Positions 20,348 to 28,381 of a stretch of 64,000 nt of DNA are shown one piece after another (position 1 is the first letter of the stretch; each line of letters opens with the position of its first letter). Both the position numbers and the translations under genes were made by a program. The notes under the pieces were generated by a model. That model searched no databases, had not been told where the DNA came from, and saw only the letters and a program-made list of their open reading frames with translations. The DNA is from an uncultured Pelagibacteraceae bacterium (GTDB taxonomy: Bacteria; Pseudomonadota; Alphaproteobacteria; Pelagibacterales; Pelagibacteraceae), in the NCBI GenBank assembly GCA_902636075.1, contig CACPQM010000007.1, forward strand, positions 1 to 64,000, in the 5' to 3' direction.

Positions 20348-21067
20348 ATGAATAGAGAAAAAAAAATTAAACTATTTTTAGGTTCTGCCTACATTTTGAT
20401 AGTATTTGTTTTTTTATTGATTTTTTTTAACAACTTTTCATTTCAGGATTTTTCAAGTTATGAATTAATAAGAGAGAACAGAGATGCTTTAGAAAATATT
20501 AAAAATAGTAATATTTTTTTATCAAGTATTATTTTTCTACTAGCTACTATAGTCTGGGTTCTTTTATTGGGCTTTGGTTCACCAGTATTACTTGTTGGTG
20601 GATTTATTTTTGGAAAGTGGTTAGGAACTTTGCTTATAGTTTTTGGATTATCCATTGGTGCAACTCTTCTATACATATTTGCAAATTATTTTTTAAAAGA
20701 TTTAGTCGAAGAAAAATTTTCATCTCGTTTTAGTAATTTAACTGAGAAGTTTAAAAAGAATGAATTTATGTTTTTTCTAATTTATAGATTTGTAGGCGGT
20801 ATTCCTTTTTTTATCTCAAATATTTTACCTACAATTTTTAACGTTAAAGTTAGAAACTTTTTTATAGGATCTCTAATTGGAATGAGTCCGCAACTGTTTG
20901 TTGGTGCATCTCTAGGTGCTGGTTTGAGTAAAATTTTAGAGGAAAATTCTGAGGTTCCAAGTTTTTTAGAATTAATTTCTTCCCCAGATATTTTTTTACC
21001 AATTCTTGGAATTTTAATTTTGGTTTTAATTGCCTTTGCTTTAAAAAAAATTTTTTACACAAAATAA
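20348..21067 (+). CDS. TVP38/TMEM64 (VTT/DedA-like) family membrane protein
   Basis: A 239-residue integral membrane protein with an N-terminal helix (12-32), further helices, and a C-terminal helix. The VTT core is recognisable as GFGSPVLLVGGFIFG then GATLLYIFANYF, the R-F-V-G-G-I-P segment of the re-entrant loop (YRFVGGIPFFISN) and GMSPQLFVGASLGAG. Members are linked to lipid scrambling or transport; the exact substrate is unknown. It ends 5 nt before the 3' end of the convergent tRNA-Thr. Confidence 0.85.
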   Translation: MNREKKIKLFLGSAYILIVFVFLLIFFNNFSFQDFSSYELIRENRDALENIKNSNIFLSSIIFLLATIVWVLLLGFGSPVLLVGGFIFGKWLGTLLIVFGLSIGATLLYIFANYFLKDLVEEKFSSRFSNLTEKFKKNEFMFFLIYRFVGGIPFFISNILPTIFNVKVRNFFIGSLIGMSPQLFVGASLGAGLSKILEENSEVPSFLELISSPDIFLPILGILILVLIAFALKKIFYTK

Positions 21068-21072
21068 AAATG

Positions 21073-21143
21073 TGCCCCCATCCAGAATTGAACTGGAAAC
21101 TCATCCTTACCATGGATGTGTTATACCATTTAACTATAGGGGC
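21073..21143 (-). tRNA. tRNA-Thr (anticodon GGT)
   Basis: On the minus strand the acceptor stem GCCCCTA pairs with TGGGGGC (one G-T pair). The anticodon stem CATCC/GGATG holds the loop ATGGTAA, so the anticodon is GGT, reading ACC and ACU. The T arm is CCAGTTCAATTCTGG. CCA is not encoded: the discriminator A at 21073 is followed by CA then T. Confidence 0.93.
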
Positions 21144-21238
21144 AATTATTAAGTTAAATTAGTGTATAAATTAAATTTTTTCAAATTATTGCCTTAATTT
21201 TTTTTTAAAATAAGTTATATCTATTTAAGGAAAATGTT

Positions 21239-21436
21239 ATGGGAATTCACTACACATATGGAGCTAATAAAAACGCAAAGCTCATGGAAAAAAAAGCAAA
21301 AAGAGAGAGAAAACTTGCAGAAAAAAGAGCAAAGAAGCAGGTGAAAACTGGCCCAGCAAAAATCAAAGAAGATAAAACTATTCCTCTTGATCAGGTTATA
21401 ACCCTTGATCATCTCACAAATCCTGACAAAAAATAA
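21239..21436 (+). CDS. Small Lys/Ala/Glu-rich protein, unrecognised
   Basis: A 65-residue ORF. After a short GIHYTYG start it contains a highly charged K/E/R/A helix (about 12-40, e.g. KKAKRERKLAEKRAKKQ), then a tail ending LDQVITLDHLTNPDKK. An AAGGAAA stretch lies about 6 nt before its ATG. It lies upstream of the 34-residue ORF and dcd on the same strand with a 3-nt gap. Composition suggests RNA or ribosome association, but I recognise no family. Confidence 0.55.
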   Translation: MGIHYTYGANKNAKLMEKKAKRERKLAEKRAKKQVKTGPAKIKEDKTIPLDQVITLDHLTNPDKK

Positions 21437-21439
21437 ATA

Positions 21440-21544
21440 ATGAGTTCAAAAAAGAATAATTTTAGTAAACTTGAACTTGCTTTGAGAAAAAATTTAAAAA
21501 AAAGAAAAGAATTTCAAAAAAAAACAAAGAAAAAAAATAAATAA
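21440..21544 (+). CDS. 34-residue basic micro-ORF coupled to dcd
   Basis: ATG at 21440, stop TAA at 21542-21544. The product is [19 protein letters not shown] followed by a Lys-rich tail. It starts 3 nt after the preceding small ORF and its stop overlaps the dcd start (TAATG), the same coupling used by proven genes in this window. Similar short basic proteins with an LxxALRxNLKKRK-like core occur near murA in other alphaproteobacteria as far as I recall; that memory is unchecked. Function unknown. Confidence 0.6.
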   Translation: MSSKKNNFSKLELALRKNLKKRKEFQKKTKKKNK

Positions 21545-22098
21545 TGTCAGTCCAATCTGATAAGTGGATTATAAAAATGGCTAGAGATAATGATATGATC
21601 TCTCCTTTTGAAGATAAGCAAGTTAGAGGAGATAAAATATCATTTGGTGTGTCATCATATGGTTATGATGCAAGAGTATCTGATGAATTTAAAATTTTTA
21701 CTAACGTAAATTCTGAAATCGTAGATCCAAAAAATTTTAAATCCTCAAATTTTATAACTAAAAACTCGTCTGAATGTATAATTCCACCTAATTCATTCGT
21801 TTTAGCAAGAACAGTGGAATATTTTAAAATTCCCAAAAATATTTTAGTTATATGTTTGGGTAAATCTACATATGCAAGATGTGGAATTATTGTAAATGTT
21901 ACTCCTCTTGAGCCAGGCTGGGAAGGTCATGTGACATTAGAATTTTCTAACACAACTCCATTACCAGCAAAAATTTATGCCAATGAAGGGGTTGCACAAT
22001 TTGTTTTTATTAAGGGAAATGAAGACCCACTAGTGTCATATGCCGATAGAAATGGTAAATATCAGGGTCAAAAGGGAGTCACGCTTCCAAAAATTTAA
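21544..22098 (+). CDS. dcd: dCTP deaminase
   Basis: Deaminates dCTP to dUTP, feeding dTMP synthesis. Conserved blocks are [51 protein letters not shown] (split here as ARCGI and TPLEPGWEG, with the catalytic Glu in TLEFSN) and the C-terminal [19 protein letters not shown]. Length 184 is typical of the homotrimeric bacterial enzyme. Its TAA shares a base with the murA ATG. Confidence 0.95.
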   Translation: MSVQSDKWIIKMARDNDMISPFEDKQVRGDKISFGVSSYGYDARVSDEFKIFTNVNSEIVDPKNFKSSNFITKNSSECIIPPNSFVLARTVEYFKIPKNILVICLGKSTYARCGIIVNVTPLEPGWEGHVTLEFSNTTPLPAKIYANEGVAQFVFIKGNEDPLVSYADRNGKYQGQKGVTLPKI

Positions 22099-23360
22099 TG
22101 GATAAATTTATTGTTAAAGGCCCTTGTAAAATAAAGGGTGAAATTTCAATTTCAGGCTCAAAAAATGCTGCTTTGCCAATTTTAGCATCAACTATCTTAT
22201 TTGAAAATGTAGTTACAATAAAAAATTTACCTCGTGTTAAAGATATAGACACGATGATTAATCTTTTAAAATCTCTAGGATCAGAAATAAAATTTAGTAG
22301 GAACAAAAAAATTGTTAGAATAACAAAGAAAAAAAAGCAAAATTTTTTTGCATCTTATTCACTTGTTAGAACTATGAGAGCTGGAATATTGGTTTTGGGT
22401 GCACTTATTGCTAAACATCAAAAATCTATTACTTCTTTACCTGGTGGCTGCCTAATAGGAGCTAGACCAGTAAATTATCATTTGAATGCACTTAAAAAAC
22501 TTGGAATGAAGTATGATATTAAAAAAGGTTACATCCATGCAAATTCTAAAGGAAAACTAAAAGGAACAAAAATTAGATTTTCAAATATAAGTGTAGGTGC
22601 AACAGAAAATACAATTATAGCTGCATGTTTAGCTAATGGAATTACAATCCTCAGAAACTGTGCAATTGAACCAGAAATAATTGATTTAATTAATTTTTTA
22701 AAATCAGGTGGAGCGAAAATTAAATTTTTAGGTAAGCGGACTTTAAAGATAGAGGGTGTCAATTCATTAGATAGTACAAGTTATTCAGTAATGCCGGACA
22801 GAATAGAAACAGGGACATTTTGTGTAGCAGCATGTTTGACTGGTGGTGATTTAAAAATAAATAATTTTGATCCAAGAATAATAAAAACAGAATTATCATT
22901 ATTAAAAAAAGTTGGAGCAAAAATTAAAGTAGCTAAAAAACAAATTCATATATTAGGTCCAAAAAAAATAAAAAATATAAGTAATTTAGTTACAAAAGAA
23001 TATCCTAACTTTCCTACAGATTTACAAGCACAGTTTATGGTTCTGCTTTGTAAGGCAAAGGGAAAAAGTTCGATAACAGAAAGTATTTTTGAAAATAGAT
23101 TTATGCACGTAGCTGAATTGAGAAGATTAGGTGCTGAGATTATAATTAAAAAAAATAAGGCTTTTATTTCAGGTGATACCAATTTTCTAGCTGCTGAATT
23201 GATGTCTAGCGACCTAAGAGCTTCAGTTGCATTAGTTTTGGCTGCAATAGTGGCAAAAGGATCTTCAACAATCAATAGAATTTATCACCTTGATAGAGGT
23301 TATGAAAATATCGAGAACAAACTTAAAAAAGTTGGAGTAAACATAAGACGAATTAATTGA
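22098..23360 (+). CDS. murA: UDP-N-acetylglucosamine 1-carboxyvinyltransferase
   Basis: First committed step of peptidoglycan synthesis, adding enolpyruvate from PEP to UDP-GlcNAc. SGSKNAALP (19-27) carries the PEP-site Lys. The catalytic, fosfomycin-reactive cysteine is C118 in PGGCLIGARPV. Later blocks YPNFPTDLQAQ and DLRASVALVLAA are typical. Length 420 is normal. It is coupled by one-base overlaps to dcd before it and DUF2948 after it. Confidence 0.95.
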   Translation: MDKFIVKGPCKIKGEISISGSKNAALPILASTILFENVVTIKNLPRVKDIDTMINLLKSLGSEIKFSRNKKIVRITKKKKQNFFASYSLVRTMRAGILVLGALIAKHQKSITSLPGGCLIGARPVNYHLNALKKLGMKYDIKKGYIHANSKGKLKGTKIRFSNISVGATENTIIAACLANGITILRNCAIEPEIIDLINFLKSGGAKIKFLGKRTLKIEGVNSLDSTSYSVMPDRIETGTFCVAACLTGGDLKINNFDPRIIKTELSLLKKVGAKIKVAKKQIHILGPKKIKNISNLVTKEYPNFPTDLQAQFMVLLCKAKGKSSITESIFENRFMHVAELRRLGAEIIIKKNKAFISGDTNFLAAELMSSDLRASVALVLAAIVAKGSSTINRIYHLDRGYENIENKLKKVGVNIRRIN

Positions 23361-23767
23361 TGGAAAATCAGTATTTAAAAAAGATAATTGCACAATCCCC
23401 CGAAGACCTACATATTATTTCGGCCTGTTGTTCTGAGGGTAAAGTAAACATTAAAGATGTTAAATATTTAGCTTCTAACAAGATTTTCCTTATTTCAATA
23501 GCAAGATTTAGTAAAGAAGAGGAAAATAAAAATAAATTAATAAATAGCATTATCAAATTTGAATTTATTAATTCATCAAAATCCAAGAATATAGACCAAA
23601 ATGACACTAATCTAACATTAGAATTATTAACAATTGATATTTTTAAGAAAGGGGAGAATTTTGAAATAACTATGTTATTTTCGAAAAATAGAATTATAAC
23701 TCTTGCCGCTGAAGTAATTGAAGTGACGCTAGAGGATCAAAAAATAGTAAATGATAAAAATAATTAA
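23360..23767 (+). CDS. DUF2948 family protein
   Basis: A 135-residue protein matching the alphaproteobacterial DUF2948 family by position (between murA and hisD) and by the pattern SPEDLHIISACCSEGKVNIKDV ... F.ISIARF, here broken over residues 13-54. Function unknown; predominantly beta. The ATG at 23360 overlaps the murA stop (TGATG); an upstream TTG would add one residue. It overlaps hisD by 17 nt. Confidence 0.78.
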   Translation: MENQYLKKIIAQSPEDLHIISACCSEGKVNIKDVKYLASNKIFLISIARFSKEEENKNKLINSIIKFEFINSSKSKNIDQNDTNLTLELLTIDIFKKGENFEITMLFSKNRIITLAAEVIEVTLEDQKIVNDKNN

Positions 23768-25016
23768 TTGTAATAAAAAAAATTACTTAAATAATTTAAC
23801 AAAATTTTTAGATCTTAGAAGATCTGAAAAAAAAAATGAAAATAAAACAATATCTAAAATTTTAAAAGATATTAAGAGAAATAAAAATAAAAGCCTTTTA
23901 AAATATGAGAAAAAATTTAGTAAAAATAGTCAAATTAAGCCAAGTATTAAACAAATTAATAAAGCAATTAAATCTTTAGACCCTAAGATTAAAAGAGCTA
24001 TAGATTTTGCTTACAAACGGATACTCAAATTTCATTCTTTACAAAAAACTACAGATATCTTTTATAAAGATAATCTAAATAATAAAATTGAGTATAAATA
24101 TTTACCAATTCAATCGGTTGGTATTTATGTCCCAGCAAACTTACCATCAACATTATTGATGAATGCTATACCAGCAAAAATTGCAGGTGTTAAAAGAATT
24201 GTACTAGCAAATCCAAAAAATAACGGAAAATTAAATCCTGCGGTTTTATATGCAGCAAAAAAATTAGGAATTAATGAAATTTATTCAATAGGTGGCGCAC
24301 AAGCTATAGGTAGTTTGGCTTATGTTCAAAAAGTAAATAAAATTGTTGGACCAGGAAATATCTTTGTTGCTGGAGCTAAAAAGCAGGTTTTTGGAGATGT
24401 AGGTATTGAAGGAATGATTGCCGGCCCATCTGAAATAACAATATTAGCAGATAGAAAAACTAATTTAAATGAAGTTACTACATCTATGATTGGGCAAGCC
24501 GAACATGACTCAAATTCTCAATGTATATTGATTACTAAAAATACTAATTTGATTGACAAATTTAAGAAAGATTTAGAATTAAAATTAAAACAGATACCAA
24601 GACAAAGTATTGCCACTAAAAGTATAAAAAAAAATGGACTAATTTTAAAAGTATATAATGATAGACAAATTATTGATGCAATTAATGAGATAGCTCCTGA
24701 ACACTTAGAAATAAATGTTGGTAATTATAAAAAGTATAAAGATAAAATTGTTAATGCAGGAAGTATTTGTATAGGAAAATATTCTCCTATGGCATTAAGC
24801 GACTATGCTGTTGGGACAAATCATGTACTACCAACTAATGCGTCAGCTAAATTTTCATCAGGTTTAAGTTTAAGTGAATTTTATAAAAAAATTAGCCTTA
24901 TAACTCTCTCAAAAAAAGGTGTTGAGAAAATAGGAGAATACGCTACACATCTCGCTGAGTATGAAGAATTAAAAGGTCATGCTTTGAGTATAAAATCTAG
25001 AATTAATAAGGAGTAA
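23751..25016 (+). CDS. hisD: Histidinol dehydrogenase
   Basis: Oxidises histidinol to histidine in two NAD-dependent steps; zinc enzyme. Recognisable blocks are [31 protein letters not shown], the signature region [11 protein letters not shown] and [19 protein letters not shown] with the zinc-binding His, and EHLEINV with the catalytic Glu-His. Length 421 is usual. It overlaps DUF2948 by 17 nt. The stop is preceded by AAGGAG, which serves as the ribosome site of infA. Confidence 0.95.
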   Translation: MIKIINCNKKNYLNNLTKFLDLRRSEKKNENKTISKILKDIKRNKNKSLLKYEKKFSKNSQIKPSIKQINKAIKSLDPKIKRAIDFAYKRILKFHSLQKTTDIFYKDNLNNKIEYKYLPIQSVGIYVPANLPSTLLMNAIPAKIAGVKRIVLANPKNNGKLNPAVLYAAKKLGINEIYSIGGAQAIGSLAYVQKVNKIVGPGNIFVAGAKKQVFGDVGIEGMIAGPSEITILADRKTNLNEVTTSMIGQAEHDSNSQCILITKNTNLIDKFKKDLELKLKQIPRQSIATKSIKKNGLILKVYNDRQIIDAINEIAPEHLEINVGNYKKYKDKIVNAGSICIGKYSPMALSDYAVGTNHVLPTNASAKFSSGLSLSEFYKKISLITLSKKGVEKIGEYATHLAEYEELKGHALSIKSRINKE

Positions 25017-25022
25017 CAAAAT

Positions 25023-25238
25023 TTGTCGAAACAAGATTTATTGGAATTTAAAGGTAAAGTCATCGATTTATTACCTAATGCCATGTTCCGTGTAAAGCTT
25101 GAAAATAATCATATTGTTACAGCTCACACAGCTGGAAAGTTAAGGAAGAATAGGATTAGAGTTCTTCAAGGTGATAATGTAACAGTGGAAGTAACACCTT
25201 ATGATTTGACAAAAGGAAGAATTATTTTTAGGTTTTAA
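25023..25238 (+). CDS. infA: Translation initiation factor IF-1
   Basis: A 71-residue OB-fold factor bound in the 30S A site. [38 protein letters not shown] and [13 protein letters not shown] are textbook IF-1, split here across the whole length. The start codon is TTG: there is no in-frame ATG before residue 20, and AAGGAG ends 8-9 nt upstream, inside the end of hisD. Directly followed by tRNA-Phe after 5 nt. Confidence 0.95.
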   Translation: MSKQDLLEFKGKVIDLLPNAMFRVKLENNHIVTAHTAGKLRKNRIRVLQGDNVTVEVTPYDLTKGRIIFRF

Positions 25239-25243
25239 ATAAT

Positions 25244-25319
25244 GGCTTCGTAGCTCAGTTGGTAGAGCAGAGCCCTGAAAAGGCTTGTGTCGCTGGTTCG
25301 AGTCCCGCCGAAGCCACCA
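25244..25319 (+). tRNA. tRNA-Phe (anticodon GAA)
   Basis: The acceptor stem GGCTTCG/CGAAGCC is followed by an encoded CCA (25317-25319). The anticodon stem GAGCC/GGCTT (first pair G-T) encloses CTGAAAA, giving anticodon GAA. The T arm carries GGTTCGAGTCC. It begins 5 nt after the infA stop, so it is likely cut out of the infA transcript. Confidence 0.96.
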
Positions 25320-25437
25320 TTTTAGAAATAAAACCTTGCAGCAAAAACGCTTGCATTCAATTTTAAAATCTAATAACTATCCCGCTAGCTGAAGTTTAGC
25401 TAAGTTTAATATAATAAAGAAAGAGTAAAAAAAAAGT

Positions 25438-25650
25438 ATGAGTACATTAAAAGGAAAAGTAAAGTGGTTCAACGGTAAGAAGGGCTACGGGTTTATAGAA
25501 AGAGAAGACGGAGAAAAAGATTGTTTCGTTCATGCAAGCGCAGTTCGTGAAGCAGGACTTCGTTTTTTGAATGAGAACGACGCTGTAGAATTTGAAATTC
25601 AGGACGGAGACAAAGGTCCAAGCGCAGTGAATTTAAAGAAAACTTCTTAA
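25438..25650 (+). CDS. Cold-shock family protein (CspA-like)
   Basis: A 70-residue single cold-shock domain that binds single-stranded RNA or DNA. RNP1 is KGYGFIERE (20-28) and RNP2 is [19 protein letters not shown] is the family start. Codon use is visibly richer in GC than its neighbours (GAC, GGC, CGT), which suits a highly expressed gene. The leader from tRNA-Phe is 118 nt and has a TATAAT at 25410-25415, which would give a short 5' end. Confidence 0.94.
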   Translation: MSTLKGKVKWFNGKKGYGFIEREDGEKDCFVHASAVREAGLRFLNENDAVEFEIQDGDKGPSAVNLKKTS

Positions 25651-25668
25651 AATTTATTTCATTTATAA

Positions 25669-25717
25669 ATTGTATAGGAATAAAAGTAGGTAAACCCTAT
25701 GAATATTCCTATACAAT
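25669..25717 (+). other. 14-bp perfect hairpin downstream of the csp gene
   Basis: ATTGTATAGGAATA (25669-25682) and TATTCCTATACAAT (25704-25717) form a perfect 14-bp stem around a 21-nt loop. The loop itself can fold (TAGG/CCTA at 25687-25690 and 25696-25699). It starts 18 nt after the csp stop. No T run follows, so it is not a standard intrinsic terminator; RNA stabilisation, processing, or a protein or regulator site are possible. Confidence 0.5.
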
Positions 25718-25808
25718 ACACACTTGCATTTTAAGTCTAAAATGATATTTAACCATCATGATTAAGAATAGTAAAATTTTTGTATCTCACAAAAGACATC
25801 ATTTTCAT

Positions 25809-25825
25809 GCTGGCTTGCAGCTAGC
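25809..25825 (+). terminator. Possible terminator before tRNA-His
   Basis: GCTGGC (25809-25814), loop TTGCA, GCTAGC (25820-25825): a 6-bp stem with one G-T pair, followed by TATTTAACTATTTT. The T run is interrupted, so it would be weak. It could end the csp transcript upstream of the tRNA-His promoter region (TATAAA at 25865-25870). Confidence 0.3.
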
Positions 25826-25880
25826 TATTTAACTATTTTAAAATTTAAATTTAACTCTAATTAGTATAAAATAACAACAG

Positions 25881-25955
25881 GCCCTGGTGGTGAAATGGTT
25901 ATCACGAAAGTTTGTGGAACTTTAGTTTTTGGTTCAATTCCAAGCCAGGGTACCA
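25881..25955 (+). tRNA. tRNA-His (anticodon GTG), A73 type
   Basis: The anticodon stem AAAGT/ACTTT holds TTGTGGA, giving anticodon GTG. The acceptor stem GCCCTGG/CCAGGGT ends in a G1-T72 pair. The discriminator is A73 (25952), followed by encoded CCA. A G precedes the stem (25880), but it would face A73 rather than the usual C73, so the universal G-1:C73 identity element is absent. This matches the altered tRNA-His known in a large alphaproteobacterial group. hisS begins 4 nt after the CCA. Confidence 0.93.
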
Positions 25956-25959
25956 AAAA

Positions 25960-27354
25960 ATGAATAAAGAAAATAAATTAATACCTGTGTTGCCCTCAGG
26001 ATTTGAAGATCGTTGGGATAAAAAACTTCTTCTCAAAAAAAAGCTGTTATCAGTAATTGAGAATAATTTTATTAAGTTTGGTGCTGAACCACTCGAAACA
26101 CCATCGTTCGAAATAAGTGAAAATATTGGGTCTTTTCTAGCAGAAGATGAAGCTAATCCTATGTCTGATGTATTCTCATTTAAAGATGGAGATAAAAGTA
26201 TTACTCTTCGATATGACTTATCTAGCCCTCTAGCAAGATTTGTTGCTCAAAATAATCAAGAGTTGCCTTCAATTTATAAAAGATATGCTATTCAAAATGT
26301 ATTTCGTAACGAAAAGGCAGGCAATGGAAGATATAGAGAATTTTTGCAAGCAGATTTTGATATTGTAGGAAATGTTAGTTCATCACAAGCTAACGCTGAA
26401 CTTTGTAATTTAATTTCATTAATACTTTTAGAATGTGGATTAAAGAAAGATCAATTTACAATCAATGTAAGTAACAGAAAAATAGTTCAAGGCTTGCTAG
26501 AAGAATTAAAAATAACTAAGGAAAAACAACTAAAAGTTATTAGGGCAATTGATAAACTTGATAAGCCAGGATTTGGACCGAAAGGTGTAGAGGATCTTTT
26601 GAGAAAGGAAAGAAAAGATACTAGTGGTGCTATTACAAAAGGTGCAGATTTAAATGATAAGCAGGTTTCTCAAATATTAGATTATTTAAAAATTAAAGAT
26701 TTAAGTGAACTTAAACAAAATTTAAAAAACTCGTTATCTCAAGAAGGTATCAATGAATTAGAAGACTTTTTTGAGGTTCTTGGATATGGATCAAACTTAG
26801 ATCAAGTCAAAACCAACTTCACAATTGTCAGAGGTTTGGCATATTATTCTGATTTCATCGTTGAAACTAATTTAAATTTTAAAGTTACAAATAATAAAGG
26901 TAAAGAGGTAGATATTGGGAGTATTTGTTCAGGTGGAGCCTATGCAAAACTTATATCAAGATTTAAAGGAGTTGATATTCCAGGCACAGGTATAAGTTTT
27001 GGTGTAGATAGGCTTTTGTTTGCGTTAATGCAATTAGATCAGTTTCAATTAGATGAACAAAAACCAGTTTTAGTATGTGTGATGGATCAAAAATACTTAA
27101 AAAACTACTACGAAATTTTAGATCTTTTAAGACAAAACAATATTAATTCAGAAATATTTTTAGATACCAAAAAAAATCTTGGTAAGCAGCTTACTTTTGC
27201 AAACAAACGCCAATTACCAGTTGCAGTAATTTGTGGAGAAAATGAATTTAAAGATAATACAGTGACGATTAAAAATTTAAAGGGCGTAAAGGGTGAGAAC
27301 AATAAAACAATTCCAATGAAAGATTTAATAAATGAAGTCAAAAAACTTATCTGA
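25960..27354 (+). CDS. hisS: Histidyl-tRNA synthetase, divergent alphaproteobacterial type
   Basis: Charges tRNA-His. The sequence has the form found with A73 tRNA-His: LPSGFEDRWDKK at the start, TLRYDLSSPLARFVA (motif 2 region), FRNEKAGNGRYREFLQADFDIVG, and YYSDFIVE and GTGISFGVDRLLFAL (motif 3). It lacks the usual GTxDILP start and RPEGT motif. The ATG at 25960 (464 residues) is the only plausible start; the next Met is past the motif region. It lies 4 nt after tRNA-His, leaving no room for a Shine-Dalgarno site outside the tRNA. It overlaps hisZ by 23 nt. Confidence 0.92.
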   Translation: MNKENKLIPVLPSGFEDRWDKKLLLKKKLLSVIENNFIKFGAEPLETPSFEISENIGSFLAEDEANPMSDVFSFKDGDKSITLRYDLSSPLARFVAQNNQELPSIYKRYAIQNVFRNEKAGNGRYREFLQADFDIVGNVSSSQANAELCNLISLILLECGLKKDQFTINVSNRKIVQGLLEELKITKEKQLKVIRAIDKLDKPGFGPKGVEDLLRKERKDTSGAITKGADLNDKQVSQILDYLKIKDLSELKQNLKNSLSQEGINELEDFFEVLGYGSNLDQVKTNFTIVRGLAYYSDFIVETNLNFKVTNNKGKEVDIGSICSGGAYAKLISRFKGVDIPGTGISFGVDRLLFALMQLDQFQLDEQKPVLVCVMDQKYLKNYYEILDLLRQNNINSEIFLDTKKNLGKQLTFANKRQLPVAVICGENEFKDNTVTIKNLKGVKGENNKTIPMKDLINEVKKLI

Positions 27355-28381
27355 AAATATACTTAAATCTTTAAAATCAAGTGGATTTGATTACATAGAT
27401 TTAGATACAGTAATTCCAACCAATCTAATTCTTGAGAGATCTGGGGAGTCATTTAGAAGTTTAATTTTTTCATTTATGGATCAGAATGGAAAGGAAATTT
27501 GTTTAAGACCTGATTTAACGATTGCTTCTTGTATTAAATATCTTAATCAAAAAAAAAAGAGGTCTTCAAAAGTATTTTATAATGGTCAAGCATTCAGAAA
27601 AGTTCAGAAAAAAAGTGAAAAAATTATCAGAGATCAAATAGGTTTCGAGATAATAGGATCAAAAGATGAAAAAGGAGATGATAAGAAAATAATAAACACT
27701 GGTATTAAAGTTTTAAATAAATTTAGATATAAGTCTGGTAGTATAATAATAGGAAATGTAGAAATATTTCACTTATTGATAAATAAATTAGATATTCCAA
27801 AAAGATGGAAACTTAGATTGCAAAGACATTTTTGGCGAGAGGATTATTTTAATGAATTATTAAGACGTTTAGAGACTAATTCAGATGTTGATGAAACTAT
27901 CGTTGAGTTGGATAAAAAAAGATATCTTAAACTATGTAAACAAAATCAAAACAGAAATATAGCAGGGCGTTCCTTAAGAGAAATACTGATTAGATTTGAT
28001 AACAAAATTAAAGATCCTAGAAGACAAGTAAAAGGTCAAAACGTAGTTAAAATTATAAGGGAATATTTAAAAATTAAGTGCAAAATAAGTAATGCAGCAA
28101 CTACTCTTAATGCTTTTTTTAAAAAAAATAAAATAAATCTTACTGTTGGAAAAAATTATTTTCCAATCACAAAAGATAAGGTTTCAAAATTAAATGTAAA
28201 TTTTTCGTCTTCATTTGGAAGACATCTGGAATACTACACTGGGATGGTATTTCAAATTACAATAAATTCAAAGGCTAGAAAAATTCTGGTTAATGGAGGT
28301 CGTTATGATAATCTAATTTCTGATTTAGGATCTTCAAAAAAAATTCCAGCAGTCGGAGGTGCAATAAGTTTAAATGATTAA
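27332..28381 (+). CDS. hisZ: ATP phosphoribosyltransferase regulatory subunit
   Basis: A HisRS paralogue without aminoacylation function that activates and regulates short-form HisG. It keeps the class II core (SFMDQNGKEICLRPDLT, FYNGQAFRKVQ, GRHLEYYTGMVFQI, NGGRYDNLISDLG) but has no anticodon-binding domain and diverges in the active site. Length 349 is normal. It overlaps hisS by 23 nt and hisG by 8 nt, consistent with subunit co-production. Confidence 0.9.
   Translation: MKSKNLSENILKSLKSSGFDYIDLDTVIPTNLILERSGESFRSLIFSFMDQNGKEICLRPDLTIASCIKYLNQKKKRSSKVFYNGQAFRKVQKKSEKIIRDQIGFEIIGSKDEKGDDKKIINTGIKVLNKFRYKSGSIIIGNVEIFHLLINKLDIPKRWKLRLQRHFWREDYFNELLRRLETNSDVDETIVELDKKRYLKLCKQNQNRNIAGRSLREILIRFDNKIKDPRRQVKGQNVVKIIREYLKIKCKISNAATTLNAFFKKNKINLTVGKNYFPITKDKVSKLNVNFSSSFGRHLEYYTGMVFQITINSKARKILVNGGRYDNLISDLGSSKKIPAVGGAISLND

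Larger units (their letters stand above)
25335..25819. repeat. Four CTTGCA motifs flanking the cold-shock gene
   Basis: CTTGCA occurs at 25335-25340, 25350-25355, 25723-25728 and 25814-25819, that is twice before and twice after the csp gene. The flanks also share GCTAGCT (25384-25390 and 25820-25826) and similar T/A context. In DNA this AT-rich, four copies of a half-GC hexamer in about 480 bp is unusual. Function unknown. Confidence 0.4.

Noticed and set aside
25320-25437. Cold-shock 5' leader as a thermosensor like E. coli cspA.
   Set aside because: A TATAAT at 25410 predicts a leader of only about 16 nt, and no long conserved fold is evident.
25912-25959. hisS start within the tRNA-His gene at 25912.
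   Set aside because: The extra residues are tRNA sequence read as codons; the family N-terminus fits ATG 25960.
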